This document shows, in pieces, positions 1-52,734 of a stretch of 64,000 bases of DNA. This DNA is from Anoplopoma fimbria (Eukaryota; Chordata; Actinopteri; Perciformes; Anoplopomatidae): the NCBI RefSeq assembly GCF_027596085.1, contig NC_072450.1:3405236-3469235 (forward strand), read 5' to 3'. The notes under the pieces are model-generated. The model made no database searches and had not been told where the DNA came from. It saw nothing but the letters and a program-made list of their open reading frames with translations. Made by a program: the position numbers and the translations under genes. The first letter of the stretch is position 1; each line of letters starts with the position of its first letter.

Positions 1-454
1 ATGACTTCACGTATGTCAGAGAGCTAAATGACCCACAGGACAGACTGAGTGTCTGAGGACGTCTCAGGGGAAATCTAAGGCTTTTATTAGAAAACAACGC
101 AAATCGTTAACTTCACACTAGATTCTTTATGACGGACAATTAATAATCCATCGTCTTGGTTCTTCAAAATTTTGCAACACCAAAATCATCAACAAAACCT
201 CAAAATCACTCAAACAGATCTGCATGGAGATTCTGCCTTTTCCTTTCTCGACACGTTTAAAAATACATTAAAATCTGTTTTTACAGAACAATCTGCCTCA
301 TCTTCTATATCCTCCGATTCCTGTATTTTTTTTTATTATTTGTCCCTTTGTGTACTTGTATATGAAACTTTATATTTTGCATCTCAATGATACTTTCTTG
401 TTAAATAAAGGATAAAATGATATGTAAAAAGGGTTTTAAGCTTTGAATACTCAC

Positions 455-41702
<41,248 letters not shown>

Positions 41703-41850
41703 CCTCCTCTGAGAGCTCCGAGCTTCGCTTCAAATAAACTTTTACGCACTTTGGACAGCTTGGTTCCAAACTCTCCAAGTGACCTTTAGAGTGACCTTTC
41801 GGCCCTGTGGTTCCTCCTCTGCAGCTCTTCTCTGCTCCTTCTTCTCCTCT

Positions 41851-41884
41851 CTTCTTCTTCTTCTTCTTCTTCTTCTTCTTCTTC
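41851..41884 (+). repeat. (CTT)n microsatellite upstream of iqgap1
   Basis: About eleven CTT units, roughly 150 bp upstream of the iqgap1 start codon. Confidence 0.9.
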
Positions 41885-42069
41885 AGACCTCACTGATGTC
41901 ACTGGGTGTGTTCTTCCTAATCCTGAACTATGCGTTTCAGGAAACGGAGCTCGGCAGCCTCCGGGCGGCAGACACTGGAGGTACAGCGACCCTCGCAGGC
42001 CGACGGAGGGAGGCTCCACACGGGGTCCGAGGGCCTCCAGGGGCCACTGAGAGGTCAGGGGGACATGGG

Positions 42070-43895
42070 GGACTTTATTTATTATTATTATTATATTCCT
42101 TTATTATTATATTCCTTTATTATTATATTCCTTTATTATTATATTCCTTTATTATTATTTATTCCTTTATTATTATATTCCTTTATTATTATTCCTTCCT
42201 TTATTATATTCCTTTATTATTATTATATTCCTTTATTATTATATTCCTTTATTATTATTATTCCTTTATTATATTCCTTTATTATATTCCTTTATTATTA
42301 TATTCCTTTATTATTATATTCCTTTATTATTATATTCCTTTATTATTATTATTATATTCCTTTATTATTATATTCCTTTTATTATATTCCTTTATTATTA
42401 TATTCCTTTATTATATTCCTTTATTATATTCCTTTATTATATTCCTTTATTATTATATTCCTTTATTATATTCCTTTATTATTATATTCCTTTATTATAT
42501 ATTATTATATTCCTTTATTATTATATTCCTTTATTATTATATCCTTTATTATTATATTCCTTTATTATTATTATTTTATTATATTCCTTTATTATTATAT
42601 TCCTTTATTATATTCCTTTATTATTATATTCCTTTATTATTATTCCTTTATTATTATTATTATATTCCTTTATTATATTCCTTTATTATTATTCCTTTAT
42701 TATTATATCCTTTATTATATTCCTTTTATATATTATATTCCTTTATTATTATATTCCTTTATTATATTCCTTTATTATTATATTCCTTTATTATTATATT
42801 CCTTTATTATTATATTCCTTTATTATTATTTCCTTTATTATTATATTCCTTTATTATTATATTCCTTTATTATTTCCTTTATTATATTCCTTTATTATTA
42901 TATTCCTTTATTATATTCCTTTATTATATTCCTTTATTATATTATATTCCTTTATTATATATATTATATTCCTTTATTATATTTCCTTTATTATATTCCT
43001 TTATCCTTTATTATTATTTATTATTCCTTTATATTATTATATTCCTTTATTATTATATTCCTTTATTATTATTCCTTTATTATATTCCTTTATTATTATA
43101 TTCCTTTATTATATTCCTTTTATTATATTCCTTTATTATTATATTCCTTTATTATTATATTCCTTTATTATATATATTCCTTTATTATTATATTCCTTTA
43201 TTATATTTCCTTTATTATATTCCTTTATTATTATATTATATTCCTTTATTATATTCCTTTATTATTATATTCCTTTATTATATTCCTTTATTATTATTAT
43301 TATTCCTTTATTATATTTCCTTTATTATTATATTCCTTTATTATATTCCTTTATTATATTCCTTTATTATTATATTCCTTTATTATATTCCTTTATTATA
43401 TTCCTTTATTATTATATTCCTTTATTATTATATCCTTTATTATTATATTCCTTTATTATATTCCTTTATTATATTCCTTTATTATTATTATTATATTCCT
43501 TTATTATATTCCTTTATTATATTCCCTTTATTATTATATTCCTTTATTATTATATTCCTTTATTATATATTATATTCCTTTATTATTATATTCCTTTTAT
43601 TATATTCCTTTATTATATTCCTTATTATATTCCTTTATTATTATATTCCTTTATTATATTATTATATTCCTTTATTATTATATTCCTTTATTATATATTC
43701 CTTTATTATATTCCTTTATTATTATTATTATATTCCTTTATTATTATTCCTTTATTATATTATTCCTTTATTATATTCCTTTATTATTATATTCCTTTAT
43801 TATTATATTCCTTTATTATATTCCTTTATTATATTCCTTTATTATTATATTCCTTTATTATTATATTCCTTTATTATTATTATATACCTTTATTA
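42070..43895 (+). repeat. ~1.8-kb (TTATTATATTCCTTTATTA) minisatellite between iqgap1 and cart
   Basis: Well over a hundred variant units of ATTCCTTTATTATT(ATT)n with unit lengths near 12-21 bp. The unit has no stop codon in two frames, which creates 751- and 681-residue hydrophobic open frames of no coding value. On the minus strand every unit contains AATAAA. Confidence 0.98.
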
Positions 43896-43993
43896 TTATA
43901 TTACCATTACAACTACATATATACAACTTAAATACACATATATTCAACTTTATTATTATATTACACCTATTATAAATACATTCCTTTATTATA

Positions 43994-44541
43994 CACAGAC
44001 AATAAATATTACTATACAACTACACAGACAATAAATATACATACTATACAACTACACAGACAATAAATACACATACTATACAACTACACAGACAATAAAT
44101 ACATACTATACAACTACACAGACAATAAATACACATACTATACAACTACACAGACATTATAAATACACATACTATACAACTACACAGACAATAAATACAC
44201 ATACTATACAACTACACAGACAATAAATACACATACTATACAACTACACAGACAATAAATACACATACTATACAACTACACAGACAATAAATACACATAC
44301 TATACAACTACACAGACAATAAATACACATACTATACAACTACACAGACAATAAATACACATACTATACAACTACACAGACAATAAATACACATACTATA
44401 CAACTACACAGACAATAAATACACATACTATACAACTACACAGACAATAAATACACATACTATACAACTACACAGACAATAAATATACTACATACTATAC
44501 AACTACACAGACACAGACAATAAATACACATACTATACAAC
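43994..44541 (+). repeat. 34-bp minisatellite, ~16 copies
   Basis: Unit CACAGACAATAAATACACAT then ACTATACAACTACA, highly homogeneous, with small deletions in a few units. It almost abuts the previous array. Each plus-strand unit contains AATAAA. No unique spacers, so not a CRISPR array. Confidence 0.98.
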
Positions 44542-44559
44542 AAAATAAAGATAGAACAG

Positions 44560-45720
44560 GAATAAACATGTTGACAGACTGTGGTCTCCGCTGTTGTTAT
44601 ACAGTCTGATGGCAGTTGTAGTTTAGTGTCTGATGGAGGCATGACACCCCCAAAAAACAGTAAACAAAACAACAACTCAAACTCAAAAAACTAGATTTTT
44701 ATGTTATTTTTATTATTATTTTTTTGTTTATAGTTTTATATAATTTTCAAAAATGCAACTGGACTCTGTTTCATTAATCATTATTATATTTCATCTTATT
44801 TAAAAAATATATAAACTTAAAAAATACAACTTTTAATTAGAAAAACTTATTTTAAAACGTTTTGTTTTATTTATTTTTTGTATGCTCTGTATAGTTTATT
44901 TAAAAGTAAAATATTTATTTATTTATGTAAACAATTGTTACATTTTTTTTCTCACCTTTGTGTCGTTGAATTTTGTTTTATTTTATATCATCTTGTTTTA
45001 ATTGTTTTATTAAATAAATAAAAAACTTAAACGTATAATTGAAACCTTTTTATTTTTGAATTATGTTTTTTGTATGCTCTGTATCTATATTATTTTATAT
45101 AAATGCAATAAAAAAGAAAATAATTATGTGGATGTGTCTGCTTGAACAACTTCATCTTTAAGAATAAATATCAGATAAAGTTCATCATAATGTGACTTTA
45201 AGTGCATGAGTAGGTTTATTTTATTAATAATAATTATAACGTAAAATGTCTCCACATCATGTCTTCAATAACTTAATTCTTTGTCATATTTACATTCTGT
45301 TGTTCTTTATCTTATCACAAATATTCTCAGTTTGAAGTTTGATTAGTTCATTCTTGATTTAGGATTATACAGAGAAAATTGTAAAACATGCAACTTTTAA
45401 TTAGGAATTCACAAACACTGGATAACACTTTAAACTCCATAGATTTAAATCAAAACACAATTTGACTAAAATATATCAACAAAAGTGAAAATAATATCAT
45501 GAAAATGCTAAAGTTTAACAGTTAACAGAATAAATAAAATGAAATTGTATAATTTTAGTAACTTTACTTTTGTTGTCAACATTTTCTGGGGCGGATTAGA
45601 CATCCCATAATAAATGTTTCATTAGTGGAGAGCAGAGTTCGGTGGAAACAGATTACATTTAATTGGGATTACATAATTGTTATAATAATAATTATAACAA
45701 AATAAAATATAATTAACCCT
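44560..45720. other. Intergenic AT-rich sequence, nothing recognised
   Basis: Very AT-rich with T and A runs. No exon or known repeat seen. Confidence 0.5.
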
Positions 45721-45724
45721 TCTT

Positions 45725-46500
45725 TCTGTCAGATGTTACCATGGAGACCACACTGTCAGTAACTGCACCCCCAAGTTACCATTAGATAATGCCTAATTTA
45801 CATATTTAAACATGACATTTCAGAAAACTTGTAATACAAAACATAATCATCTTAATGTCAGTAATCAGCTGGTGAAGTTTCATGTTGATATCTATTAGTT
45901 ATTTTTTTTACCCTATTCACCTGTAGTGTCTTCAACATGTATGTAATTTAACTAAACATATCTTTAAAGGACGTTTTCTCTAAATGAGTTTTTTCTCAGA
46001 CTCTGATCCATAAATCTCCACTTCAGTAGCTCTTACATACACCAAACTTTACAGGTTCATTCCTCTCTATATTCTGAAGGTTTCTACAGAGGGGTTTGTT
46101 CATATATCATTCATAGCCTGATTTATACAACATTTTATTACAAAAAATATGGAGAAAAAGGATTTCCTAAAGGCTGTTGGCAGTATTTTATGATTTATGT
46201 GATACAAATAGATATTTAAAATTCCCTCTGTAAAAAAAGTTGACTCTAATATGTCAACAACATATTAGAGTTTTATCCAATGTTCACATTTCTGTCCTGG
46301 AATTTTATGCCAATAGCATATGTATTTGGAAGTATGTCTAATTTGCATATTTCTACATACATTTGCAGAAAACTTGTAATATAAAATATATTTCTTAATG
46401 TAAATAATCAACTGGGGAAGTTTAATGGTGATATATATATATTAGTTCATTTTTCACATTTGACCCTGTTCACCTGTAGTGTCTCCCTTTAAAATGATTG
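45725..46500 (+). repeat. Unnamed interspersed repeat, copy 2 (left of cart)
   Basis: 45771-46135 is near-identical to the core of copy 1. Diverged further units follow at 46300-46490 and 46640-46745, each with the AATCAACTGGGGA motif, so the element has internal tandem structure. Confidence 0.85.
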
Positions 46501-46927
46501 GGTATTAAAACTTTTATTATTATCATTATTGAAAAGGTTTTCTGCAAGTTCTTTGTGTTTCCTATTAAGCTGCTCTAAATAAATTATGCATTTGGTTATT
46601 ATATAAACTCCAAATAGAAGAAAACACATCTTTGCACACAACATGCACACGTTAAACTTAACATTTCAGACAACTTTTAATTAAAAAAAGATATATTCTT
46701 AATGTAAGTAATCAACTGGGGACGTTTTCACTGTAATGTTTATGAGTTAAACATGTCACATTTATCACCCCTGGAGATAACAATGATTATTACATCATTA
46801 ATAATGATGTCAGTACTGTGACTTTAGGCGGATAAATAATATATTCATTGTATGAATGATGGAGTTTTAATGACTTTTGAGCGCTTTAAGGTGTTTAATA
46901 AAGAGTGGAAACTTAATTTAAGGCCAT

Positions 46928-46937
46928 GTCACGTGAC
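46928..46937. promoter_or_regulatory. Palindromic E-box GTCACGTGAC upstream of cart
   Basis: Perfect 10-bp palindrome with a CACGTG core and the GTCACGTGAC flanks preferred by USF/MITF/TFE-type bHLH-zip factors. It lies about 280 bp upstream of the predicted cart start. Presence is seen; function is inferred. Confidence 0.4.
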
Positions 46938-47160
46938 CAAATAGCTCGTGTGATTGATTTAGACTCCAAATATTACCGGATTTCTTACAGAGTTCCCTCT
47001 CATTCATGCAGTACTTGACTTTTATTGATTTTTTTTAATGCAAAAACAAATATGTTCAATGTATTAATTTATATTTTAACTGTAAATAGATTTTAAAAAA
47101 ATAGGAGAGTTGTTTGGTTCATCCACCTCTGCTGACTGGACTGTGCTGCAGTGGCCTCTC

Positions 47161-47186
47161 GGGCGGGGCTTAACGGGTCTATAAGA
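47161..47186 (+). promoter_or_regulatory. cart core promoter: GC box plus TATA-like box
   Basis: GGGCGGGGC at 47161-47169 (Sp-family site) is followed by TATAAGA at 47180-47186. A TATA box here predicts transcription start near 47210, about 135 bp before the start codon. Position and spacing support it; no direct evidence of the start site. Confidence 0.6.
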
Positions 47187-47280
47187 GGGCAGCAGGTCTG
47201 GTGTGTGGAGGGAGAATCTCCAGTGGACTTGCTGCGACCCCTCTGCTCCTCCAGTCCTGATCTACCACCTCCTCTTCTCA

Positions 47281-47340
47281 TCTTCTCCTCCTCCTCCTCC
47301 TCCTCCTCCTCCTCCTCCTCCTCCTCCTCCTCCTCCTCCA
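47281..47340 (+). repeat. (CTC)n microsatellite in the cart 5' UTR
   Basis: About 18 copies of CTC end six bases before the cart ATG. They form a long pyrimidine run in the presumed 5' UTR that is open in the cart frame (poly-Ser) but has no upstream ATG in the transcript. Confidence 0.9.
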
Positions 47341-47345
47341 GCACC

Positions 47346-47483
47346 ATGGAGAGCTCCGGGATGCTCCGCGGGCTGCTGCTCGTCGGCCTGCTGTCCGTCA
47401 TGTGTTGCGGTCAGACGTCGCAGGAAGTCTCCGTGGAGGACTTTGGACCGGACAAACCCGAACCCGCTGCAGACAGAGACCTG
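47346..47483 (+). CDS. cart: cart exon 1 coding part (signal peptide and N-terminal pro-region)
   Basis: 46 codons, MESSGMLRGLLLVGLLSVMC then CGQTSQEVSVEDFGPDKPEP and AADRDL. The first ATG after the TATA-like box starts the frame; no upstream ATG lies in the presumed 5' UTR. Donor CCTG|GTCAGT deviates at +3 (C) but still pairs reasonably with U1. Confidence 0.93.
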
Positions 47484-49648
47484 GTCAGTATATGAAGGGC
47501 TGTGATGATGTTAGTTTATGGAGGAGTCAAAAGATTAACATCCCTGGTGATACTTTCCTAAACTTTGGCAGAATAAATAATATTTTTAGGATTATGAATG
47601 ACGTTTACTTTATTTGCTTTTTATAGGAAAAGCAAATGCATCATTTTATTTAGTTCAACTTAAGAGGAAATAAACAGAACTTGTAGAAAAAATAACTTTT
47701 AAAATGTGTGTTTTATTACATAACTGTTTTCAAGAAGACACTACAGATGAAAAGTGTAAAAAAAATCAAATAAGTTAAATATATCAGCTTGAAACTTCCC
47801 ATGTTGATTACTTTCATTGCAAAAAATATTTCATCATATTTTTTCTGAAATGTTTAAATATGCAAATGTGACTTATCTTATTAAATGTGTGCTAATTTTG
47901 ATACATTCCCAGAACAGAAATGTGAACATTGGATAAAGCCAGGTTCAAAATTCTTGTTTCATTTTGTCGATATATCAGTAAAAGGTTTTTATAGAGGGAA
48001 CTTTGGATATGTCTTTGTATCGCTCCATAAATCTGTCAACAAATATAAAACAAATCTATTTTCTCCATATTTTTGTAATAAAATGTTGTATAAATCAGAC
48101 TATGAATGATACATGAACAAACCCCTCTGTAGAAACCTTCAGAATATAGAGAGGAATGAAGCTGTAAAGTTTGGTGAATGTAAGAGCTACTGAAGTGGAG
48201 ATTTATGGATCAGAGTCTGAGAAAAAACTCATTTAGAGAAAACGTCCTTTAAAGAAATGTTTAGTTAAATTACATACATGTTGAAGACACTACAGGTGAA
48301 TAGGGTAAAAAAAATAACTAATAGATATCAACATGAAACTTCACCAGCTGATTACTGACATTAAGACAAGTATTTTTTGTATTACAACTTCTCTGAAATG
48401 TTGTGTTTAGATATGTAAATGAGGCATTATCTAATGGAAACTTCTGGTGAATTTAGGAGAAATCTACACATGAGAAATAGACTAAGTATTTAAATAAACA
48501 CCTAAATGTCTATTTTGGATGTTTTCTTTCCACTAGTCTGAAAGAAATAAGAGATGCATGGTCTTTTATTGAAAATATACACTGATAAACCTTTTAAATG
48601 AAGCCCATCCTTCATGCTGTGCAGCCTTTCCATGTTCAAACCCACAGAACATTGTTTTAACTTCAAGTCAACCGAATATTTCAGGTGGGAAAATGATGCA
48701 GAAGACATCTAGAATATCTACTTAATAGCTCTAAAAAAACACGTCATCTTGGGGTTAAAAGTATCATTCAACTTTAACAAAGAGTTATAGATTATACATG
48801 TGATACTTAAGGGCATATTTAATAGTTAATAACGTGCACAGGCAGCTCTGGTTTGACACATTCTCCTTGTTTTCTGTCAGATGGAGGCGCTGGAGGCTCT
48901 GCTGGGCGGGATGCGTAATCGGATTCCCTCCACGGAGAAAAGAGGAAGCATCCCACTGGTGACTTCAGTTTGTTCTCTTTATTCGTCTCTTTAACGTGTT
49001 CCCTGTAATGAAAGGCAGGATGTAACTCAGTGATCCATTGGACAACGCTCCACTGCTGTTTAATTAAACCGCTTAGCAGAAGATACCGCGGCCAGTAATT
49101 AAAAGTTAACAAGAAAATGCCAACACCGGTCTTTTACTCAGTGCAATTACAGAGTAATCAAGATCACAACTCTAATTAGCTGAACGAAAGGAAGAATAAC
49201 TCTCAATCCTCCTGAAATAAGACAGAACCAGCTAATGAACAGGATTGAATTATTTCCCTGAAAGACACCGGAAGGATTAAACAACTAAATCAGAGGAATT
49301 GACGAGAAAAAAAGGACACAATTAATCAAAAATACATTCATTAATGTGAAGGCCTGTGTTAGAATTTGTCTTTATGTCACACATGAATACAAATCACATG
49401 AAAGGAACATCAAATATGTGGATATATATAAATAAACCACTGATTATTGTACTTTAAGGAGTTTTTACAACCTTTTTTATGCAAAGTATCTGACTGTATA
49501 TGTGTGAGTAACCTCTCTATCCCCCCCACTCCCCCACCAGTGTGGGATGGGCGACCGGTGTGCCATGAAGTTCGGCCCTCGCATCGGGAAGCTGTGTGAC
49601 TGCGGCAGAGGAGCCAACTGTAACTCCTACCTGCTCAAGTGCATCTGA
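47346..49648 (+). CDS. cart: CART (cocaine- and amphetamine-regulated transcript) prepropeptide, three exons
   Basis: Exons 47346-47483, 48881-48958 and 49541-49648 join in phase 0 into 107 codons plus stop. CART peptides are secreted neuropeptides that reduce feeding and act in reward and stress circuits. Residues 1-22 form a signal peptide (MESSGMLRGLLLVGLLSVMC then CG), with cleavage likely before Q23. The C-terminal 35 residues carry six cysteines with the exact CART spacing, C1-C7-C19-C21-C27-C34, and the family core GPRIGKLCDC. The exon layout matches the mammalian gene. One dibasic pair (E-K-R before GSIPLC) would release a 40-residue mature peptide. The upstream dibasic site of mammalian CART is only R-N-R here. 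Teleosts keep several cart paralogues; I cannot say which this is. Confidence 0.95.
47735..48450 (-). repeat. Unnamed interspersed repeat, copy 3 (inverted, in cart intron 1)
   Basis: Reverse complement of copy 2: 48093-48450 matches the core, 47735-47850 matches the diverged unit at 46330-46480, and 47895-47930 matches 46270-46300. Cart exon 1 and its promoter lie between the two inverted copies. Confidence 0.85.
48881..48958 (+). CDS. cart: cart exon 2 (pro-region and processing site)
   Basis: 26 codons, MEALEALLGGMRNRIPSTEK then RGSIPL. This matches the mammalian 'ELIEALQEVLKKLKSKR.PIYEKKYGQVPM' layout. Acceptor TCTGTCAG, donor ACTG|GTGACT. E-K-R is the only convertase-type dibasic site. 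Confidence 0.93.
49055..49350 (+). promoter_or_regulatory. Homeodomain-site-rich segment in cart intron 2 (candidate enhancer)
   Basis: Within 300 bp there are several ATTA/TAAT cores in good homeodomain contexts: TTTAATTAAAC, CAGTAATTAAAAG, CTCTAATTAGCTG, ACAATTAATC, TCATTAATG. The block lacks the repeat families found elsewhere in the window. It is a candidate neural enhancer by composition only. Confidence 0.3.
49541..49648 (+). CDS. cart: cart exon 3 (cystine-knot mature peptide)
   Basis: 35 codons plus TGA: CGMGDRCAMKFGPRIGKLCD then CGRGANCNSYLLKCI. All six cysteines that form the three disulphides are kept. The acceptor is preceded by a C-rich tract ending in ACCAG. Confidence 0.97.
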   Translation, partial: CGMGDRCAMKFGPRIGKLCDCGRGANCNSYLLKCI

Positions 49649-49866
49649 AGCACCTGAAGGACTTTTATGATTATTATCATTTTCAAGAACTCGGCGTCAT
49701 CAAACATCCTTCACATCCTCGACGCTGACAACAAACCCCGAATCTCATCTCGTTGACATGTATTGTAGTTTATATCCGTCATGCATTGTTGTTGTTTTGA
49801 TGGATGAGCATGGATTTTGTATTGCAGACTTATTATTTACTGAAAGCATGTAAATGTTTCATGTTC

Positions 49867-49872
49867 AATAAA
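49867..49872 (+). terminator. cart polyadenylation signal AATAAA
   Basis: Canonical AATAAA 219 bp after the cart stop codon, in a T/G-rich context (GTTTCATGTTC before it, TTTCTGATAT after it). The 3' UTR would be about 240 nt. Confidence 0.7.
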
Positions 49873-49997
49873 CGCATTTATCAACATGTCTTTCTGATAT
49901 TTCATTCACTCAAAGTTTGTTCATAGTCAGGTAGGATTTCTTTCTCTATGTTGCCATCTTTAAGGTTAAATTCAGGGGATGAAACAAAGTTTAAATT

Positions 49998-50215
49998 AAT
50001 CCTTTGCTAAGCCCCGCCCACTCGAAGCTACATTACCATGGAGTTTCCGAGAGAAGCAGATAAAAGGGTCTTCAATGTGTGTTTTAAGGATGTATCCAGG
50101 ATGAAAACAGGTTAAAAAGATAAAGATAGAAGCTAAACATACAGATCAAGTGAACCACCACATCACCTGGAGACAGAAGACATAAAAAGTGAGGAATAAC
50201 GCTCATTAAAAAGTG
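49998..50215 (+). repeat. Interspersed repeat ('TAAGCCCCGCCC' family), copy after cart
   Basis: GCTAAGCCCCGCCC, CATTACCATGGAG, AGAGAAGCAGATAAAAGG and CACCTGGAGACAGAAGA align with 21966-22280. Confidence 0.7.
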
Positions 50216-50788
50216 TCCACACCCTCAATAATCCCAACCTTTAAGCTTTTAAATAATATAAACTGCTGAGTTATAAAAAACATCATCCCCTGTAAAGTCA
50301 TGAACAAGAATATAAGCGATAGAGACCAAAACATTTGTTGGTGACACTCTTTAAACAGGTTTATTTCTGCTGTAAAGTTGGGAATGTCAACATGGAGGTC
50401 TACAGGGATTGAAGTGGACATTTGAGGTCGGCGTTTGGTGCAAACGTACTCAACTATTTTAGCTCAACAGTTTTTTTTTTTTCAGAAACATAATGTTTTA
50501 AAACAAGAAGTTTAGTTTATGTCACATAAACACCTGCTGTCACTTTTGTCTGACGTCTTTTCAAATCCAGAAAATTTCCTCTGCACCACACTGATGTCAC
50601 CACACTTTTGATCACTGATTTAAAAAAAATACTTCAAGAATTTTAACATAACACAAATATATACACAATCTCTGACCAGGTAACGAAAGTTAACTTGATG
50701 CAAGAGCTAGAAAAAGTGAGAGAAATTGATTAAAAAAATAAAATAATCGTCGAAATTGAAAGTTTAAAAAGGATACCACAAAAAGCAC

Positions 50789-50944
<156 letters not shown>

Positions 50945-51776
50945 TACACAATCATACAAGCTTTTCAATACGTCACAATGAAGTTTAGCATTACTGCTCC
51001 CTTCTCAGTCATTTGTCAGCACATCTTTCACTCTATCATGTTCAAGAAAAGATATGAAGGGACCTTAACCTCCTCAGAAATCCTATACTTCTCCTTCACT
51101 ATATAATTAATCTTCTCCATAGACATATTACTTTCCTTTTCCTTCAACCAGCAACCTTTATTTGGTGCATTAGAGTTCTTCTATTGTCGAGCAATAAGAT
51201 GTTTGGCTCGCAAGACGCACATGTCTATGAATGAATATGACTTTTTTTAGTAGAACATTGAAAAATTCAGTATTTGTTTGGTAGTGATACATAAATATTC
51301 ATGCAATTCACATCTTTCCAAAGGGTCTTAATGTGTTCACATTCCAAAATATAGTGCAATAAAGTACCTTTAAGCTCAGTTACACATATGTCAGGAATAT
51401 TGTCATTGTATTTGTGCATTAGGTATGTTATCTACTTTATTGTTGTACTTTTAATTGTGTATTCACTTCATGATTGAAACTTTGAGATCCAGTTTGCTTC
51501 TAGGAGTCTTATTCTGTGACTGTGACGTCAGTTTACCAAACAACAATTTAATAAAGCCTCTACTCTGCTTATGACAGTTGATGGAAAACTACTGCTGAGT
51601 CAGAACTGTTCGCGTCAGTACCAAATGAAAGATGTTTTTAAAGTCAACACTGTGTGAATTAACCTTTTTAAAAAGGCAAAGTGTAGCATATAAACACAGC
51701 CCTCAGCATGAGAGCAAAACATTTCTGGAGCCGCATGTAAATATGTTTTTGCTCTTAAGAAAACCGTGCTCGTACT

Positions 51777-51829
51777 CTTTTCATAAACTCTTTTCATAAA
51801 CTCTTTTCATAAACTCTTTTCATAAACTG
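51777..51829 (+). repeat. 13-bp tandem repeat, 4 copies
   Basis: Four perfect copies of TCTTTTCATAAAC. Confidence 0.9.
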
Positions 51830-51889
51830 GCCTTTCTTAAAGTTTCGCTCCCCACTGCGGCACACACTAGAACCTGGGCTTGTTCTAAG

Positions 51890-52230
51890 TGTCGTTCATT
51901 CACAGTGTTCCTGCTTTACTTCGCCACAAACTGTGACGGATGAAAGCGAAGCATCCAGCTGTGACAAAAGCCACGCTTATTCCAAATAATTAAAAAAAAG
52001 AAATAATAAATTGCTGAGCAGATCCGGCTCATTGGGCCTGCAGCCAGCAGATACGTGCTTTTCATTTTTCGTCCAGGAAGTCATAATCCTGCAGAGCCAT
52101 AAAAGGCTGAAGAGCTCATTTAAAAGGTCTTTTGGCTTCGGGGACAAGATAGGAGACAAACAGCGGTGTAACGTTTCCCCCCCGCTCAATGCCAGAGGCA
52201 ATTTAGGCTGCAATAAAAAAACAAGTCAAT
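51890..52230. other. Candidate conserved non-coding element, 2.2 kb downstream of cart
   Basis: Non-repetitive, balanced-composition block with TTCCAAATAATTAAAA, GCAGATACGTGC and CATTTAAAAGGTCTTTTGGC. It has no plausible reading frame. Proposed only because it stands out from AT-rich, repeat-filled surroundings. Confidence 0.2.
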
Positions 52231-52499
52231 AGTGAATGAAAAGTGTCTTCATTGTTGAATTCTGCTTGGCTTTGTTTTGTTCTCGGCTGTTGCAGAGAAG
52301 AATCAGTGTGGTATCATGTTCATTAAGTCATCATATTTCATGCACTGATGAGCACAAGCTATGAATATGACTCTCTTCCTGTTCCTGATAATAACTGGTG
52401 GATTACAGAAGAGGCTGTTATATTTACATTATTATACCACAGCTGCAAAGATTTATTTCATGTCACGGAAAAAGAAAATGCATCTTATGATTCAATATT

Positions 52500-52571
52500 T
52501 TGTATATATATATATATATAAATAAATAAATAAATATAAATAAGATAAATATTATATAATATAAATATATA

Positions 52572-52630
<59 letters not shown>

Positions 52631-52690
52631 ATATTAAATCATAGGATATATATAAATATATGTATTTATATAAATATATATATAAACTCA
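52500..52690 (+). repeat. (AAAT)n / AT-rich low-complexity
   Basis: About 15 AAAT units at 52574-52634 flanked by (TA)-rich sequence. Confidence 0.95.
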
Positions 52691-52734
52691 AAATGATCTC
52701 ATAAAGAACATACGTTTTTAATCAAATTGAATGT

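Noticed and set aside
41779..44034. Open frames of 751 and 681 residues, the longest in the window
   Set aside because: They are translations of the TTATTATATTCC minisatellite, whose unit has no stop in two frames. Composition is only F, I, L, Y, P and S, two overlapping frames are equally open, and there is no conserved domain.
43994..44541. Regular 34-bp repeat array resembling a CRISPR array
   Set aside because: The whole unit is repeated without unique spacers, the genome is vertebrate, and no cas genes are present.
47151..47345. N-terminal extension of the cart frame upstream of the ATG
   Set aside because: The frame is open, but its only upstream start is a GTG that precedes the TATA-like box, and the extension is mostly poly-Ser from the CTC repeat. 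The ATG at 47346 begins a proper signal peptide.
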